From NCBI GenBank assembly GCA_014377145.1, contig JACMQE010000198.1:1-8543 (forward strand): 8,543 bases of DNA. The letters run 5' to 3'. This DNA is from Glaciimonas sp. Lineage in GTDB: Bacteria > Pseudomonadota > Gammaproteobacteria > Burkholderiales > Burkholderiaceae. The position numbers and the translations under genes were made by a program. Each line of letters opens with the position of its first letter. Positions within the stretch are counted from its first letter, which is position 1. The notes under the pieces were generated by a model. The model was not told the DNA's origin and searched no databases. It saw only the letters and a program-made list of their open reading frames with translations. Shown here in pieces: positions 1-6,261 of this stretch.

Positions 1-620
1 AGGCTGCGCTGATTATGAATGGCGCCCAGCGGCAAGGGTACACCGCGTTTTAACCAGCACATCATGGCAGCAAAGTTAGCCTTAACGCCAGGACCGTAGA
101 CCAATGGCGGTCGAATAATGACTACTTCCATCCCTGTATCGACAGCGACCTGACGCAAACCCAACTCAGCTTCTTGCTTGCTCTGGCCGTAAGCGTCTTG
201 AGGGGCATATCCGTCGTCTGCTTTAAACGGATGCTTAAGCTGAGTCGATTCCCCATTGACCTTGACAGAACTAATAAACACAAACCGCCGCACACCTACA
301 GTCGCAGCCTGTCGAGCTAGATGTAAAGTACTTTGTACATTGACGAGACGAAACTCAGCCAAAGCATCTATGACCAAATCTTGCATCACATGAACGCGAG
401 CAGCGAGATGAACTACAACTTCACAGCCCGCAAGCCCATTTCGCCAGTCGGTCTTGTCGTCAAAACAGCTCACCACTAGTTTCTCCACGCCAGCAGGCAA
501 ATCAAAGGCAGAGCGAATAATGCCGCGAACTGCAATACCGCGATCTACTGCCGCAGCACACAAAGCATTGCCAACAAAACCATTTGCACCCGTAACAGCT
601 ACAACCGGATGCGGACTCAT
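1..620 (-). CDS. NAD-dependent epimerase/reductase, WbpV/WbjF-like (C-terminus off left edge)
   Basis: This is the N-terminal 206 residues of a cytoplasmic extended short-chain dehydrogenase/reductase. The reading frame is open to the left edge. A Rossmann nucleotide-binding motif GANGFVG lies at residues 11-17, a serine segment SSVKVNGE at 117-124, and the catalytic Y144-x3-K148 in YGQSK. The stretch around 176-206 (YGPGVKANF, then PLPLGAIHNQRS) is typical of the WbpV/WbjF group in Pseudomonas O-antigen clusters. Those enzymes are thought to reduce or epimerise C4 of UDP-4-keto-6-deoxy-GlcNAc, giving UDP-D-QuiNAc or UDP-D-FucNAc for the initiating transferase WbpL. The start ATG (620-618) overlaps the stop of the upstream transferase by one base (TAATG) and has a good ribosome binding site. 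The family call is strong. The exact sugar product cannot be read from this part, and the missing C-terminus holds much of the substrate site. Confidence 0.88.
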   Translation of the reverse strand, partial: MSPHPVVAVTGANGFVGNALCAAAVDRGIAVRGIIRSAFDLPAGVEKLVVSCFDDKTDWRNGLAGCEVVVHLAARVHVMQDLVIDALAEFRLVNVQSTLHLARQAATVGVRRFVFISSVKVNGESTQLKHPFKADDGYAPQDAYGQSKQEAELGLRQVAVDTGMEVVIIRPPLVYGPGVKANFAAMMCWLKRGVPLPLGAIHNQRS

Positions 621-1537
621 TACCCGCGCCTTCCAGTTATGCATAAAGCCAAACATGACAGAGCAAATATTATTTTGTCGCGAAGACGCCTTCGACACTG
701 ACAGGCATGCAAGGCGAGCCACAGCAACCCTAATCTGCCATGGCCTGACCACCGCTTTAAAAATGCATCATTACCTAACCCAACCAATTGGGCAATTAAT
801 GCTGACTGAGTCAAACCCCATCCCCCTAACACCTTACGGGCCCGTTGAACAAAAGCCCGGCTACCAGAGTTGACACCCACCTGATTATTTTCATGCTGTC
901 GATATAGCATCCCTGCATGATCATCAATTACCCAGCGATACCCATTGGCCCGAGCAAATGCGTAAACGAACCAGTCGTGCAGGCCTACTTTCTGAACCTC
1001 CATCCAACGGTTTTTTATTACATCTTGAATGGCACAGGCAAGCTCGTTTCGTACAACATATGTGCAGCCGGGTCCAGCCGCTTCAAATAAGAAATCCCAT
1101 TTGACCTGCTTCTGCGACTTTTCTATGAGAAGTTTTCTACCTCCAGGCCAAAACGCCATAACATTGCTTGAATATGCATCAGACGCGGTTTTTTCAAGTA
1201 TTTGATGCGCACGTGTTAGCTTGTCTGGAAGCCATATGTCGTCTTGATCTGCCAAGCTTATGTAGTCAAAACCGATCAAACTCACATCTCGAAATAACCG
1301 ATAAAAATTTTTCCCTGCGCCACCAAAACTCAGTCCGAATGGCAAAAGGGTCAGTCGCGGTTCACACAGTGCCCACTTCGCGAGACAGTCCTCAGTTCCA
1401 TCCGTTGATTTATCAACGCTGATAAATACATGCAAACAAACACACTTCTGCCGTAAGATAGATTCAATCTGTTCCGTCAAGTAAAGCATACCATTGTACG
1501 CAGAGAGAAATACGGCTACTTTAGGAAGGTTTGCCAT
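620..1537 (-). CDS. GT2-family glycosyltransferase, rhamnosyltransferase-like
   Basis: A 305-residue family 2 (GT-A fold) glycosyltransferase, expected at the cytoplasmic face of the inner membrane, adding one sugar to the lipid-linked repeat unit. It opens with a typical GT2 strand and LSAYNG (11-16). VDKSTDGT is at 41-48, the metal/nucleotide-sugar motif DQDDIW at 97-102, HDW at 187-189 and YRQHENNQVG at 212-221. This layout is common among O-antigen rhamnosyltransferases, but the donor sugar cannot be fixed from it. The C-terminal 40 or so residues contain hydrophobic, Leu-rich stretches that may touch the membrane. An in-frame TAG lies five codons upstream, so ATG at 1537 is the only normal start, yet no Shine-Dalgarno sequence precedes it. 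This is the only complete gene here separated from its upstream neighbour by a long gap (161 bp). It overlaps the downstream epimerase gene by one base. Confidence 0.88.
   Translation of the reverse strand: MANLPKVAVFLSAYNGMLYLTEQIESILRQKCVCLHVFISVDKSTDGTEDCLAKWALCEPRLTLLPFGLSFGGAGKNFYRLFRDVSLIGFDYISLADQDDIWLPDKLTRAHQILEKTASDAYSSNVMAFWPGGRKLLIEKSQKQVKWDFLFEAAGPGCTYVVRNELACAIQDVIKNRWMEVQKVGLHDWFVYAFARANGYRWVIDDHAGMLYRQHENNQVGVNSGSRAFVQRARKVLGGWGLTQSALIAQLVGLGNDAFLKRWSGHGRLGLLWLALHACQCRRRLRDKIIFALSCLALCITGRRG
629..634 (-). promoter_or_regulatory. Ribosome binding site GGAAGG of the epimerase gene
   Basis: On the minus strand GGAAGG stands 8 bases before the ATG at 620. It lies inside the last codons of the preceding glycosyltransferase gene. 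It supports the chosen start and suggests translational coupling across the TAATG junction. Confidence 0.6.
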
Positions 1538-1581
1538 AATTAAGCATTGCTAAACTGTAATTTCTCATTATTTCTAAATCA

Positions 1582-1648
1582 ATTTTCAATTTAACCATAG
1601 GGGGATGTGTAAATGAAAATCTATTTTCAATTACCTTAAATTGAAAAT
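1582..1648 (-). repeat. Alternative 13-bp inverted repeat sharing one arm with the 1620-1651 hairpin
   Basis: Bases 1582-1594 (ATTTTCAATTTAA) are the exact reverse complement of 1636-1648, with 41 bases between. The 1636-1648 arm is nearly the same sequence as the 1639-1651 arm of the short hairpin, so both structures cannot form at once. This is the layout of an antiterminator/terminator pair, seen directly in sequence. Its function is inferred. Confidence 0.5.
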
Positions 1649-1674
1649 AGAACTGAGCTCCCGTATGTGTAAAT
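1605..1674. repeat. Direct repeat ATGTGTAAAT, two copies 60 bases apart
   Basis: Identical 10-base copies lie at 1605-1614 and 1665-1674 and bracket the 1620-1651 palindrome. On the transcribed strand they read ATTTACACAT. They could be paired protein-binding sites or remnants of a duplication. Ten bases in AT-rich DNA is only modest evidence. Confidence 0.45.
1620..1651 (-). repeat. Perfect 13-bp inverted repeat, 6-nt loop; possible weak terminator or attenuator
   Basis: Arms 1620-1632 (TCTATTTTCAATT) and 1639-1651 (AATTGAAAATAGA) are exact reverse complements around a 6-base loop. In the minus-strand transcript the stem is followed at once by UUUUCAUUU, so it resembles an intrinsic terminator. 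The stem has only two G:C pairs, so full termination is doubtful. Attenuation, an RNA processing site or a protein-binding palindrome are alternatives. Confidence 0.55.
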
Positions 1675-1698
1675 ATGCTTTCCTGCGACACAACCACT

Positions 1699-2790
1699 TC
1701 ACCTAACCCTCAATAAAAAAGCAAAAAGGGCTGCCCAATCCTGCGCGAACGGTTTTGAGACCTCAAGGGCCTGAGTCTTCTGCAAGGCAAGGTGCCCTTC
1801 AGAAAACGCACGCATCTGCCGACTTAATTCTGATGCATCTTGAGGGGCAAAGAAGGACACTCCGTCATAACTAGCAATAGTTTCATGTGCGTAGGGTAGG
1901 TCTGCTGCAATGATGGCAAGTCCATATTGTTTAGCCTCCGTAAGAGGCATTCCCCAAGTTTCAAGTTTCGACGGAAATACTAAGCAGTCTGTATTTTTGT
2001 AGGTTTCGCGAACATCCTCGTGACTCAAGCGTCCAACGAATTGGACACGTTTTAAGTGGCCAAACCGAGAAATTAAATCACGCGAATACGCATTTTCGCT
2101 GCCATCAACGGTTACTACTAAATTGCCACGCCAATAAACGTCTTCCTCAAGTTGGCTCCAGGCCTCAAGTAGTATTTCAAAATTTTTAAAAACACGAGGA
2201 AAAGAAGGATAGAAAAAGCGGATGCCTTGCCGAAACCCTTTGTGCGAAAGGTTTGAAACATCGAGTACAGGGTGGGCAACAATGACTTGCTCGCAACCAT
2301 AACGATGCTCAAACTCCGTGCGAATCCAATCCTGCTGAACAATCACCGCATCATTCGCTAACAAATTAATACGATAAAGCCACCCATAGAATAAAGCAAA
2401 TACCAATAACTTCGGATCAAGGAAAGCTTCGCGCCATGTCATCTTATAAAAGCACATTGGATTATGGCAGTACACTGCTTGAAGCGGTGATATTACGAAA
2501 GGAGTCATATCGTGCATGGACAACCAATAGTCTGCTTTTAGTTGACGGGATAATTTGCGACATTCCACATACTCGAACCAGACGCGAGACAGCCATGATA
2601 GTTTAATATCTGGTCGCTCAATATAATGGATTCCTGAGACTCCAATAAGCTCAGCTCTGTGAACAATTGCAGTTATGTGCCATTTCGACGAGAGTTCACG
2701 TTTCGCCGCCATGAGGCACTCGCGCAAGACCGTTAAAGTGCCACCTTCAATGATGTTGACAGCAGAAATTACTAGATGCAAACGAGTCAT
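1699..2790 (-). CDS. GT4-family glycosyltransferase (group 1)
   Basis: A 363-residue retaining GT-B fold glycosyltransferase, expected to add one sugar to the repeat unit on the cytoplasmic side of the inner membrane. The N-terminal domain starts with a strand and glycine turn (EGGTLT, 15-20), as in many O-antigen GT4 enzymes. YCHNP is at 107-111, an FKN element at 201-203, and the C-terminal nucleotide-sugar site has the classic E-x7-E pair, E277 and E285, in LETWGMPLTEA. The start at 2790 is chosen because its ATG forms a 4-base ATGA overlap with the wzy stop and gives the N-terminus usual for the family. A longer frame to 2856 would add 22 unconserved residues inside wzy. No clear Shine-Dalgarno is seen, so translation probably depends on coupling to wzy. 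Donor and acceptor sugars are unknown. Confidence 0.88.
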   Translation of the reverse strand: MTRLHLVISAVNIIEGGTLTVLRECLMAAKRELSSKWHITAIVHRAELIGVSGIHYIERPDIKLSWLSRVWFEYVECRKLSRQLKADYWLSMHDMTPFVISPLQAVYCHNPMCFYKMTWREAFLDPKLLVFALFYGWLYRINLLANDAVIVQQDWIRTEFEHRYGCEQVIVAHPVLDVSNLSHKGFRQGIRFFYPSFPRVFKNFEILLEAWSQLEEDVYWRGNLVVTVDGSENAYSRDLISRFGHLKRVQFVGRLSHEDVRETYKNTDCLVFPSKLETWGMPLTEAKQYGLAIIAADLPYAHETIASYDGVSFFAPQDASELSRQMRAFSEGHLALQKTQALEVSKPFAQDWAALFAFLLRVR

Positions 2791-4004
2791 ATATGTCGAG
2801 TGTACAAACGAGGAGTGTTGGCAAGCCCCATAACAGCACTTAAGGCAAGAAAACAAGTGGGTGAAAAGTATCCGACGCCACGGATGAACAACTCAATGAC
2901 AAAAGCAAATAAACAAGAAATAAAGAAAAGCCTGCCGCCAGAAATGCGGTTAGCATGTGCGTTTCTCAATTGTCCAAAAGCCCAAAAGAAAAACACTATA
3001 TAGATCAACAATCCGGCAATCGCATATATGCCAAATTCTCCGACAAGCTTCGATGCTGTGCTACCCCCATCGAAAAGATTAAGATTTTCTTCGTTGAGCA
3101 AAGAAATTTTATTTGAAATGTCATTTGAAATATTTAAGAAACCAAACTGCTGAAAGCCAGCGCCCCAGTAACTTGTTTCATTAAGCATTTCTTTAGCAAT
3201 CTCCCAACCTTGCAAAAATACAAGCACTGAAAGATTTTCGGACTCGCTAGAAATAAGCAGGCGAGAGGTGAAATACTCCAAATCCGAAATAACTAGGCCA
3301 CCTGCAAGTAGGATTACTATCAATACCCTTGGTGGATTGAAACGGAACAAGACCATGAAGCTGAGAATTACCACTGACAAAGTAGTAAGATTCTGAATCA
3401 GAAGACCCCAAAGGAAAAAAAACATTATGAAAAAACGGTGCCAGCGCAGTTCTACGGCGCAGGCATATACCAAAAGAGGAGCTAGGATTAATGCGAGATG
3501 GGATGGCTCCGAAAAAAGCCCTACAGGCTTAGAGCTCATCTGGTTAAACAAACGCAATTCTGTAAGACCTATTAATGCATTAATAAATAGGAACCATAAC
3601 GCCTGCTCAACCAACCGACATACGGTTGCTGTTCCTAAGCTTGTCATTTTGTATGCCAGCACCCATGCGGCTAGCGTCATTATGAAAAGCACTATATAGC
3701 TGGAAAAAAACCGTACTGCGTCGAACAAAGAAGAATTGAAAAATGGTTTCGCTGAATGTGCGAGAACAAAAACCAAAATACATATTATAAGTGTTATTCC
3801 GTTTATTGCCCTCGGCCGATGGACCCACGAAAAAGTAAATACCAATTCGCCCGCAAAATACAAGCAAAGTACAATCATGTACAGAGTTAAACCCACAGCC
3901 ATCGAACTCTGACCAAACGCAGTCATGACAAAGCTTGGTAAAAACAAGAGCGTATGAAATGCGAAAGGCGACACATGCGTGGTCGATTCGCCCAAAACGC
4001 TCAT
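2787..4004 (-). CDS. wzy: O-antigen polymerase Wzy
   Basis: A 405-residue integral membrane protein with about ten or more hydrophobic segments, the expected size for Wzy, which polymerises undecaprenyl-linked repeat units on the periplasmic face. The segment GLFSEPSH (162-169) at the start of a membrane helix is typical of Wzy proteins. A long polar region at about 242-320, containing GAGFQQFG (281-288), fits the large periplasmic loop found in O-antigen polymerases and ligases. Its place between glycosyltransferases in a cluster with wzx favours polymerase over WaaL ligase. The ATG overlaps the stop of the upstream GT2 gene by 4 bases (ATGA). No Shine-Dalgarno precedes it, so coupled translation is likely. 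Base composition looks more AT-rich than its neighbours, as is usual for wzy. Linkage specificity cannot be inferred. Confidence 0.85.
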   Translation of the reverse strand: MSVLGESTTHVSPFAFHTLLFLPSFVMTAFGQSSMAVGLTLYMIVLCLYFAGELVFTFSWVHRPRAINGITLIICILVFVLAHSAKPFFNSSLFDAVRFFSSYIVLFIMTLAAWVLAYKMTSLGTATVCRLVEQALWFLFINALIGLTELRLFNQMSSKPVGLFSEPSHLALILAPLLVYACAVELRWHRFFIMFFFLWGLLIQNLTTLSVVILSFMVLFRFNPPRVLIVILLAGGLVISDLEYFTSRLLISSESENLSVLVFLQGWEIAKEMLNETSYWGAGFQQFGFLNISNDISNKISLLNEENLNLFDGGSTASKLVGEFGIYAIAGLLIYIVFFFWAFGQLRNAHANRISGGRLFFISCLFAFVIELFIRGVGYFSPTCFLALSAVMGLANTPRLYTRHI

Positions 4005-5194
4005 GATGAAGATGGTGAATTGATTTGTGATGAGCTTACTTCAACACGACGCCATGGCTCGCAGTAATGCTTTAAAGCAATATGCGCATCACCCACTGTG
4101 CTTAAATCAGTAAAGGCACGTGGTGGTGTAATAAATCTATACCATACACGACGAAATTGGCTAATGACTTCTGCGCCAAATGCAGTAAGCATCCCCAAAA
4201 TAAGTCGAAAACCGCTTGCAGTCTTTAACCAGTGACGAATCGAAGCTATAACAGCCAGCCGGTGTGCGTAAGAATGTAAGGCGCAACGCAAATACAGACG
4301 AGGGAAATCAATAGACAAAGAAGAGTCGCCCAAACGATCAAGAGCTTGTTGCTGTGAAAATGCCCAAACTGTAATTGGCGAATAGAAAGCGGGAATACGT
4401 TCGTCCCACAGCAGAGCTTCACCAAAACGCTGAATATGGTCCCGCCCATATAACCTGTCAGTATCGTCGCGGGCTGCACCTTCGCCGGCAGTACTTTTGG
4501 CTGATGCCCCAGGTATAACAAACGGAAAATCTACAATATAAGCAGATTGTGACTCGTATGTAAGCAAGGTCGCGCTATAAATATCTGGACTAACTCCACC
4601 AAACAAGCTGCCGTATCGAGTAACGACACGCTCTACCAATTCCCGGCTGACGATTCCATGGTACGCCCTTGCCATGCTGCCTAGCCCATGGCCTGGCCTA
4701 CGCGCAGATTTCAATATTGCAAGTCGGTTATTCAACGGCCTTGCTTCGCCAGAATATTTCGCCACAAAAAGCTTACCTGCATATCCGTCACCAAAATATT
4801 TTGAAGTTACGCCGGGCCAAAAATAATTTACTATGAATCGGTCTTGGTAGGAAACGACAGCATCTATATGCTCCTCCAAAGCCCATCTGGCTATATCTTC
4901 AATACAAGGGCCAACGCAATCGTCGTCGCCAATAAAAATCAAGTATCTGCCAGTAGCTAGCCCTAAAGCACGCTCAAAATTTTCTACAACGCTCAGTTTT
5001 TGTGTGTGATGTTGATATACCATCCGTCCATCAGCACCCAAATTTTCCAGTATCTCAACAGAGAGCGATTGCATACTATTATCGCTTACAACAATCTGTG
5101 CACAGGTTTCATCCAACAAGGTACGTAGCACCGGAACTAAGTACTCATGACGGTTACATGACGGAATAATTATTGAAAGTAGTGGTTGAATCAA
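4001..5194 (-). CDS. GT2-family glycosyltransferase
   Basis: A 397-residue family 2 glycosyltransferase, expected to act at the cytoplasmic face of the inner membrane. The N-terminus LLSIIIPSCNR (5-15) begins the GT-A nucleotide-binding fold, VVSDNS follows at 35-40, and the metal-binding motif is GDDD at 89-92. The C-terminal half, after about residue 200, has no motif I recognise and ends in a serine-rich tail (VSSSQ, then SPSSS). The start codon is TTG at 5194. No ATG or GTG lies between it and the upstream stop, and the protein would lose the first GT2 strand if it started later. I see no convincing Shine-Dalgarno, only the A-rich AAAAAAGAT just ahead. The gene lies 15 bases after the fnlA-like gene and overlaps wzy by 4 bases. 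The sugar it transfers is unknown. Confidence 0.85.
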   Translation of the reverse strand: MIQPLLSIIIPSCNRHEYLVPVLRTLLDETCAQIVVSDNSMQSLSVEILENLGADGRMVYQHHTQKLSVVENFERALGLATGRYLIFIGDDDCVGPCIEDIARWALEEHIDAVVSYQDRFIVNYFWPGVTSKYFGDGYAGKLFVAKYSGEARPLNNRLAILKSARRPGHGLGSMARAYHGIVSRELVERVVTRYGSLFGGVSPDIYSATLLTYESQSAYIVDFPFVIPGASAKSTAGEGAARDDTDRLYGRDHIQRFGEALLWDERIPAFYSPITVWAFSQQQALDRLGDSSLSIDFPRLYLRCALHSYAHRLAVIASIRHWLKTASGFRLILGMLTAFGAEVISQFRRVWYRFITPPRAFTDLSTVGDAHIALKHYCEPWRRVEVSSSQINSPSSS

Positions 5195-5209
5195 AATGAT
5201 CTTTTTTGG

Positions 5210-6238
5210 TTAACCGTGCTCGACAAGGGAGTCATCAAGTTTATCTCTTACATCGCTTAAGGTCATTAGCAGCGCCTTGACCTCAAGAACATTTAAGCGC
5301 AGAGTATTGTGAGAGGTGTAATCATCAACATCATTTGCCGCAGGCTGACCTTCAAGAATAAATTTGTCGTAATTCAAGTCTCGATTGTCTGCAGGAATAC
5401 GATAGTATTTCCCCATATCTTCAGCCTTCACCATTTCCTCGCGTGACACAAGCGACTCATACAATTTCTCGCCGTGCCGCGTACCGATGATTTTAATAGA
5501 CGCTTTGCTATTAAATAGCTCCTTTAAAGCTTGCACCAAATCTGCAATAGTTGAAGCAGGCGCCTTTTGTACAAAGATGTCACCTTGTTCGCCATGCTCA
5601 AAAGCATGCAGAACTAAATCAACCGAATCTTCCAGCGACATCAAAAAACGGGTCATCTTTGGATCAGTCACAGGTAGCGGAAGACCAGTCTTGATTTTCT
5701 CAACCATAAGCGGTATCACAGATCCACGAGAAGCCATCACATTTCCATACCGAGTTGCGGAAAATATCGGGCCGCCGTCCCGCACTGTTCGTGACTTTGC
5801 GACAAGAATTTTTTCGCCTAAAGCTTTTGATATTCCCATGGCGTTGATGGGATAGACCGCCTTGTCAGTACTGAGTAAAACTACTCGTTTAACACCGTTC
5901 GCGATGGCGGCATTAAGAACGTTTTCGGTTCCTAACACGTTGGTAAGCACAGCTTCCATGGGATAGAACTCACAGGAAGGAACTTGCTTGAGCGCTGCAG
6001 CGTGAAAAACATAGTCGACTCCAACCATGGCGCGACAGATACTGTCGTAGCTGCGAACATCTCCTATGTAAAACTTGACCTTTGAGTTGTTCAACTCAAT
6101 GCGCATGTCTTCCTGTTTTTTTTCATCTCTACTAAATATGACGATTTCTTTTACTTTCGTATTTAAAAATCTTTTTAACACCGTATTTCCAAATGACCCA
6201 GTTCCCCCAGTGATCATTAATACCTTGTCATCAAACAT
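5210..6238 (-). CDS. fnlA: UDP-GlcNAc 4,6-dehydratase/5-epimerase, FnlA/WbjB/CapE type
   Basis: A 342-residue cytoplasmic extended SDR enzyme. This family converts UDP-GlcNAc to a UDP-4-keto-6-deoxy-L-HexNAc, the first step towards UDP-L-FucNAc and related L-sugars (UDP-L-QuiNAc, UDP-L-RhaNAc). The NADP-binding motif TGGTGSFG is at 10-17, AALKQVPSCEFYP at 81-93, STDK at 123-126, and M134-x3-K138 (MGISK) stands where most SDR enzymes have YxxxK. The Met form, the ALKQVPSCEF block and NIIGTRHGE-like IIGTRHGE mark the FnlA/WbjB/CapE branch rather than PseB or the large membrane-bound WbpM/CapD. The start at 6238 has a strong Shine-Dalgarno and the family N-terminus MFDDK. A longer frame to 6427 would run into wzx. 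Partner genes for the next two steps are not in the window. Confidence 0.9.
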   Translation of the reverse strand: MFDDKVLMITGGTGSFGNTVLKRFLNTKVKEIVIFSRDEKKQEDMRIELNNSKVKFYIGDVRSYDSICRAMVGVDYVFHAAALKQVPSCEFYPMEAVLTNVLGTENVLNAAIANGVKRVVLLSTDKAVYPINAMGISKALGEKILVAKSRTVRDGGPIFSATRYGNVMASRGSVIPLMVEKIKTGLPLPVTDPKMTRFLMSLEDSVDLVLHAFEHGEQGDIFVQKAPASTIADLVQALKELFNSKASIKIIGTRHGEKLYESLVSREEMVKAEDMGKYYRIPADNRDLNYDKFILEGQPAANDVDDYTSHNTLRLNVLEVKALLMTLSDVRDKLDDSLVEHG

Positions 6239-6243
6239 AGCTT

Positions 6244-6248
6244 TCCTT
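6244..6248 (-). promoter_or_regulatory. Ribosome binding site AAGGA that fixes the fnlA start
   Basis: On the minus strand AAGGA lies 5 bases before the ATG at 6238, within the 23-base gap after wzx. It is one of the two best ribosome binding sites in the window. It decides in favour of the 342-residue protein over the longer open frame that begins at 6427. Confidence 0.7.
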
Positions 6249-6261
6249 TTAATAATAAATA

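Larger units (their letters stand above)
1538..1698. other. 161-bp AT-rich intergenic region with repeats
   Basis: This is the only sizeable non-coding stretch in an otherwise tightly packed gene series. It holds three copies of a 10-base core (two as ATTTTCAATT, one as its reverse complement), which make two competing perfect inverted repeats, and two copies of ATGTGTAAAT exactly 60 bases apart. I see no ORF, tRNA or recognisable insertion-sequence end. It may be a regulatory leader for the GT2 and epimerase genes, or a scar at a recombination junction. Confidence 0.7.

Noticed and set aside
454..873. Plus-strand open frame of 139 codons, and other plus-strand frames across the window
   Set aside because: They lie antisense to genes with clear family motifs, have low-complexity translations without recognisable domains, and show no ribosome binding sites. 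They are shadows of the minus-strand genes.
1545..1575. Possible promoter for the GT2 gene (TTGATT, 17 bases, TACAGT on the minus strand)
   Set aside because: Only four of six matches in each box, in very AT-rich DNA where such matches arise by chance, and the leader would be only about 9 bases. Not strong enough to list as a feature.
1538..1698. Insertion-sequence remnant in the gap
   Set aside because: No transposase fragment and no terminal inverted repeats at the gap edges with matching target duplications. The repeats alone do not establish a mobile element.
2791..2856. N-terminal extension of the GT4 protein to an ATG at 2856
   Set aside because: The extra 22 residues are Cys- and Ser-rich, unlike the family, and lie inside wzy. 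The ATGA junction at 2790 is the natural start.
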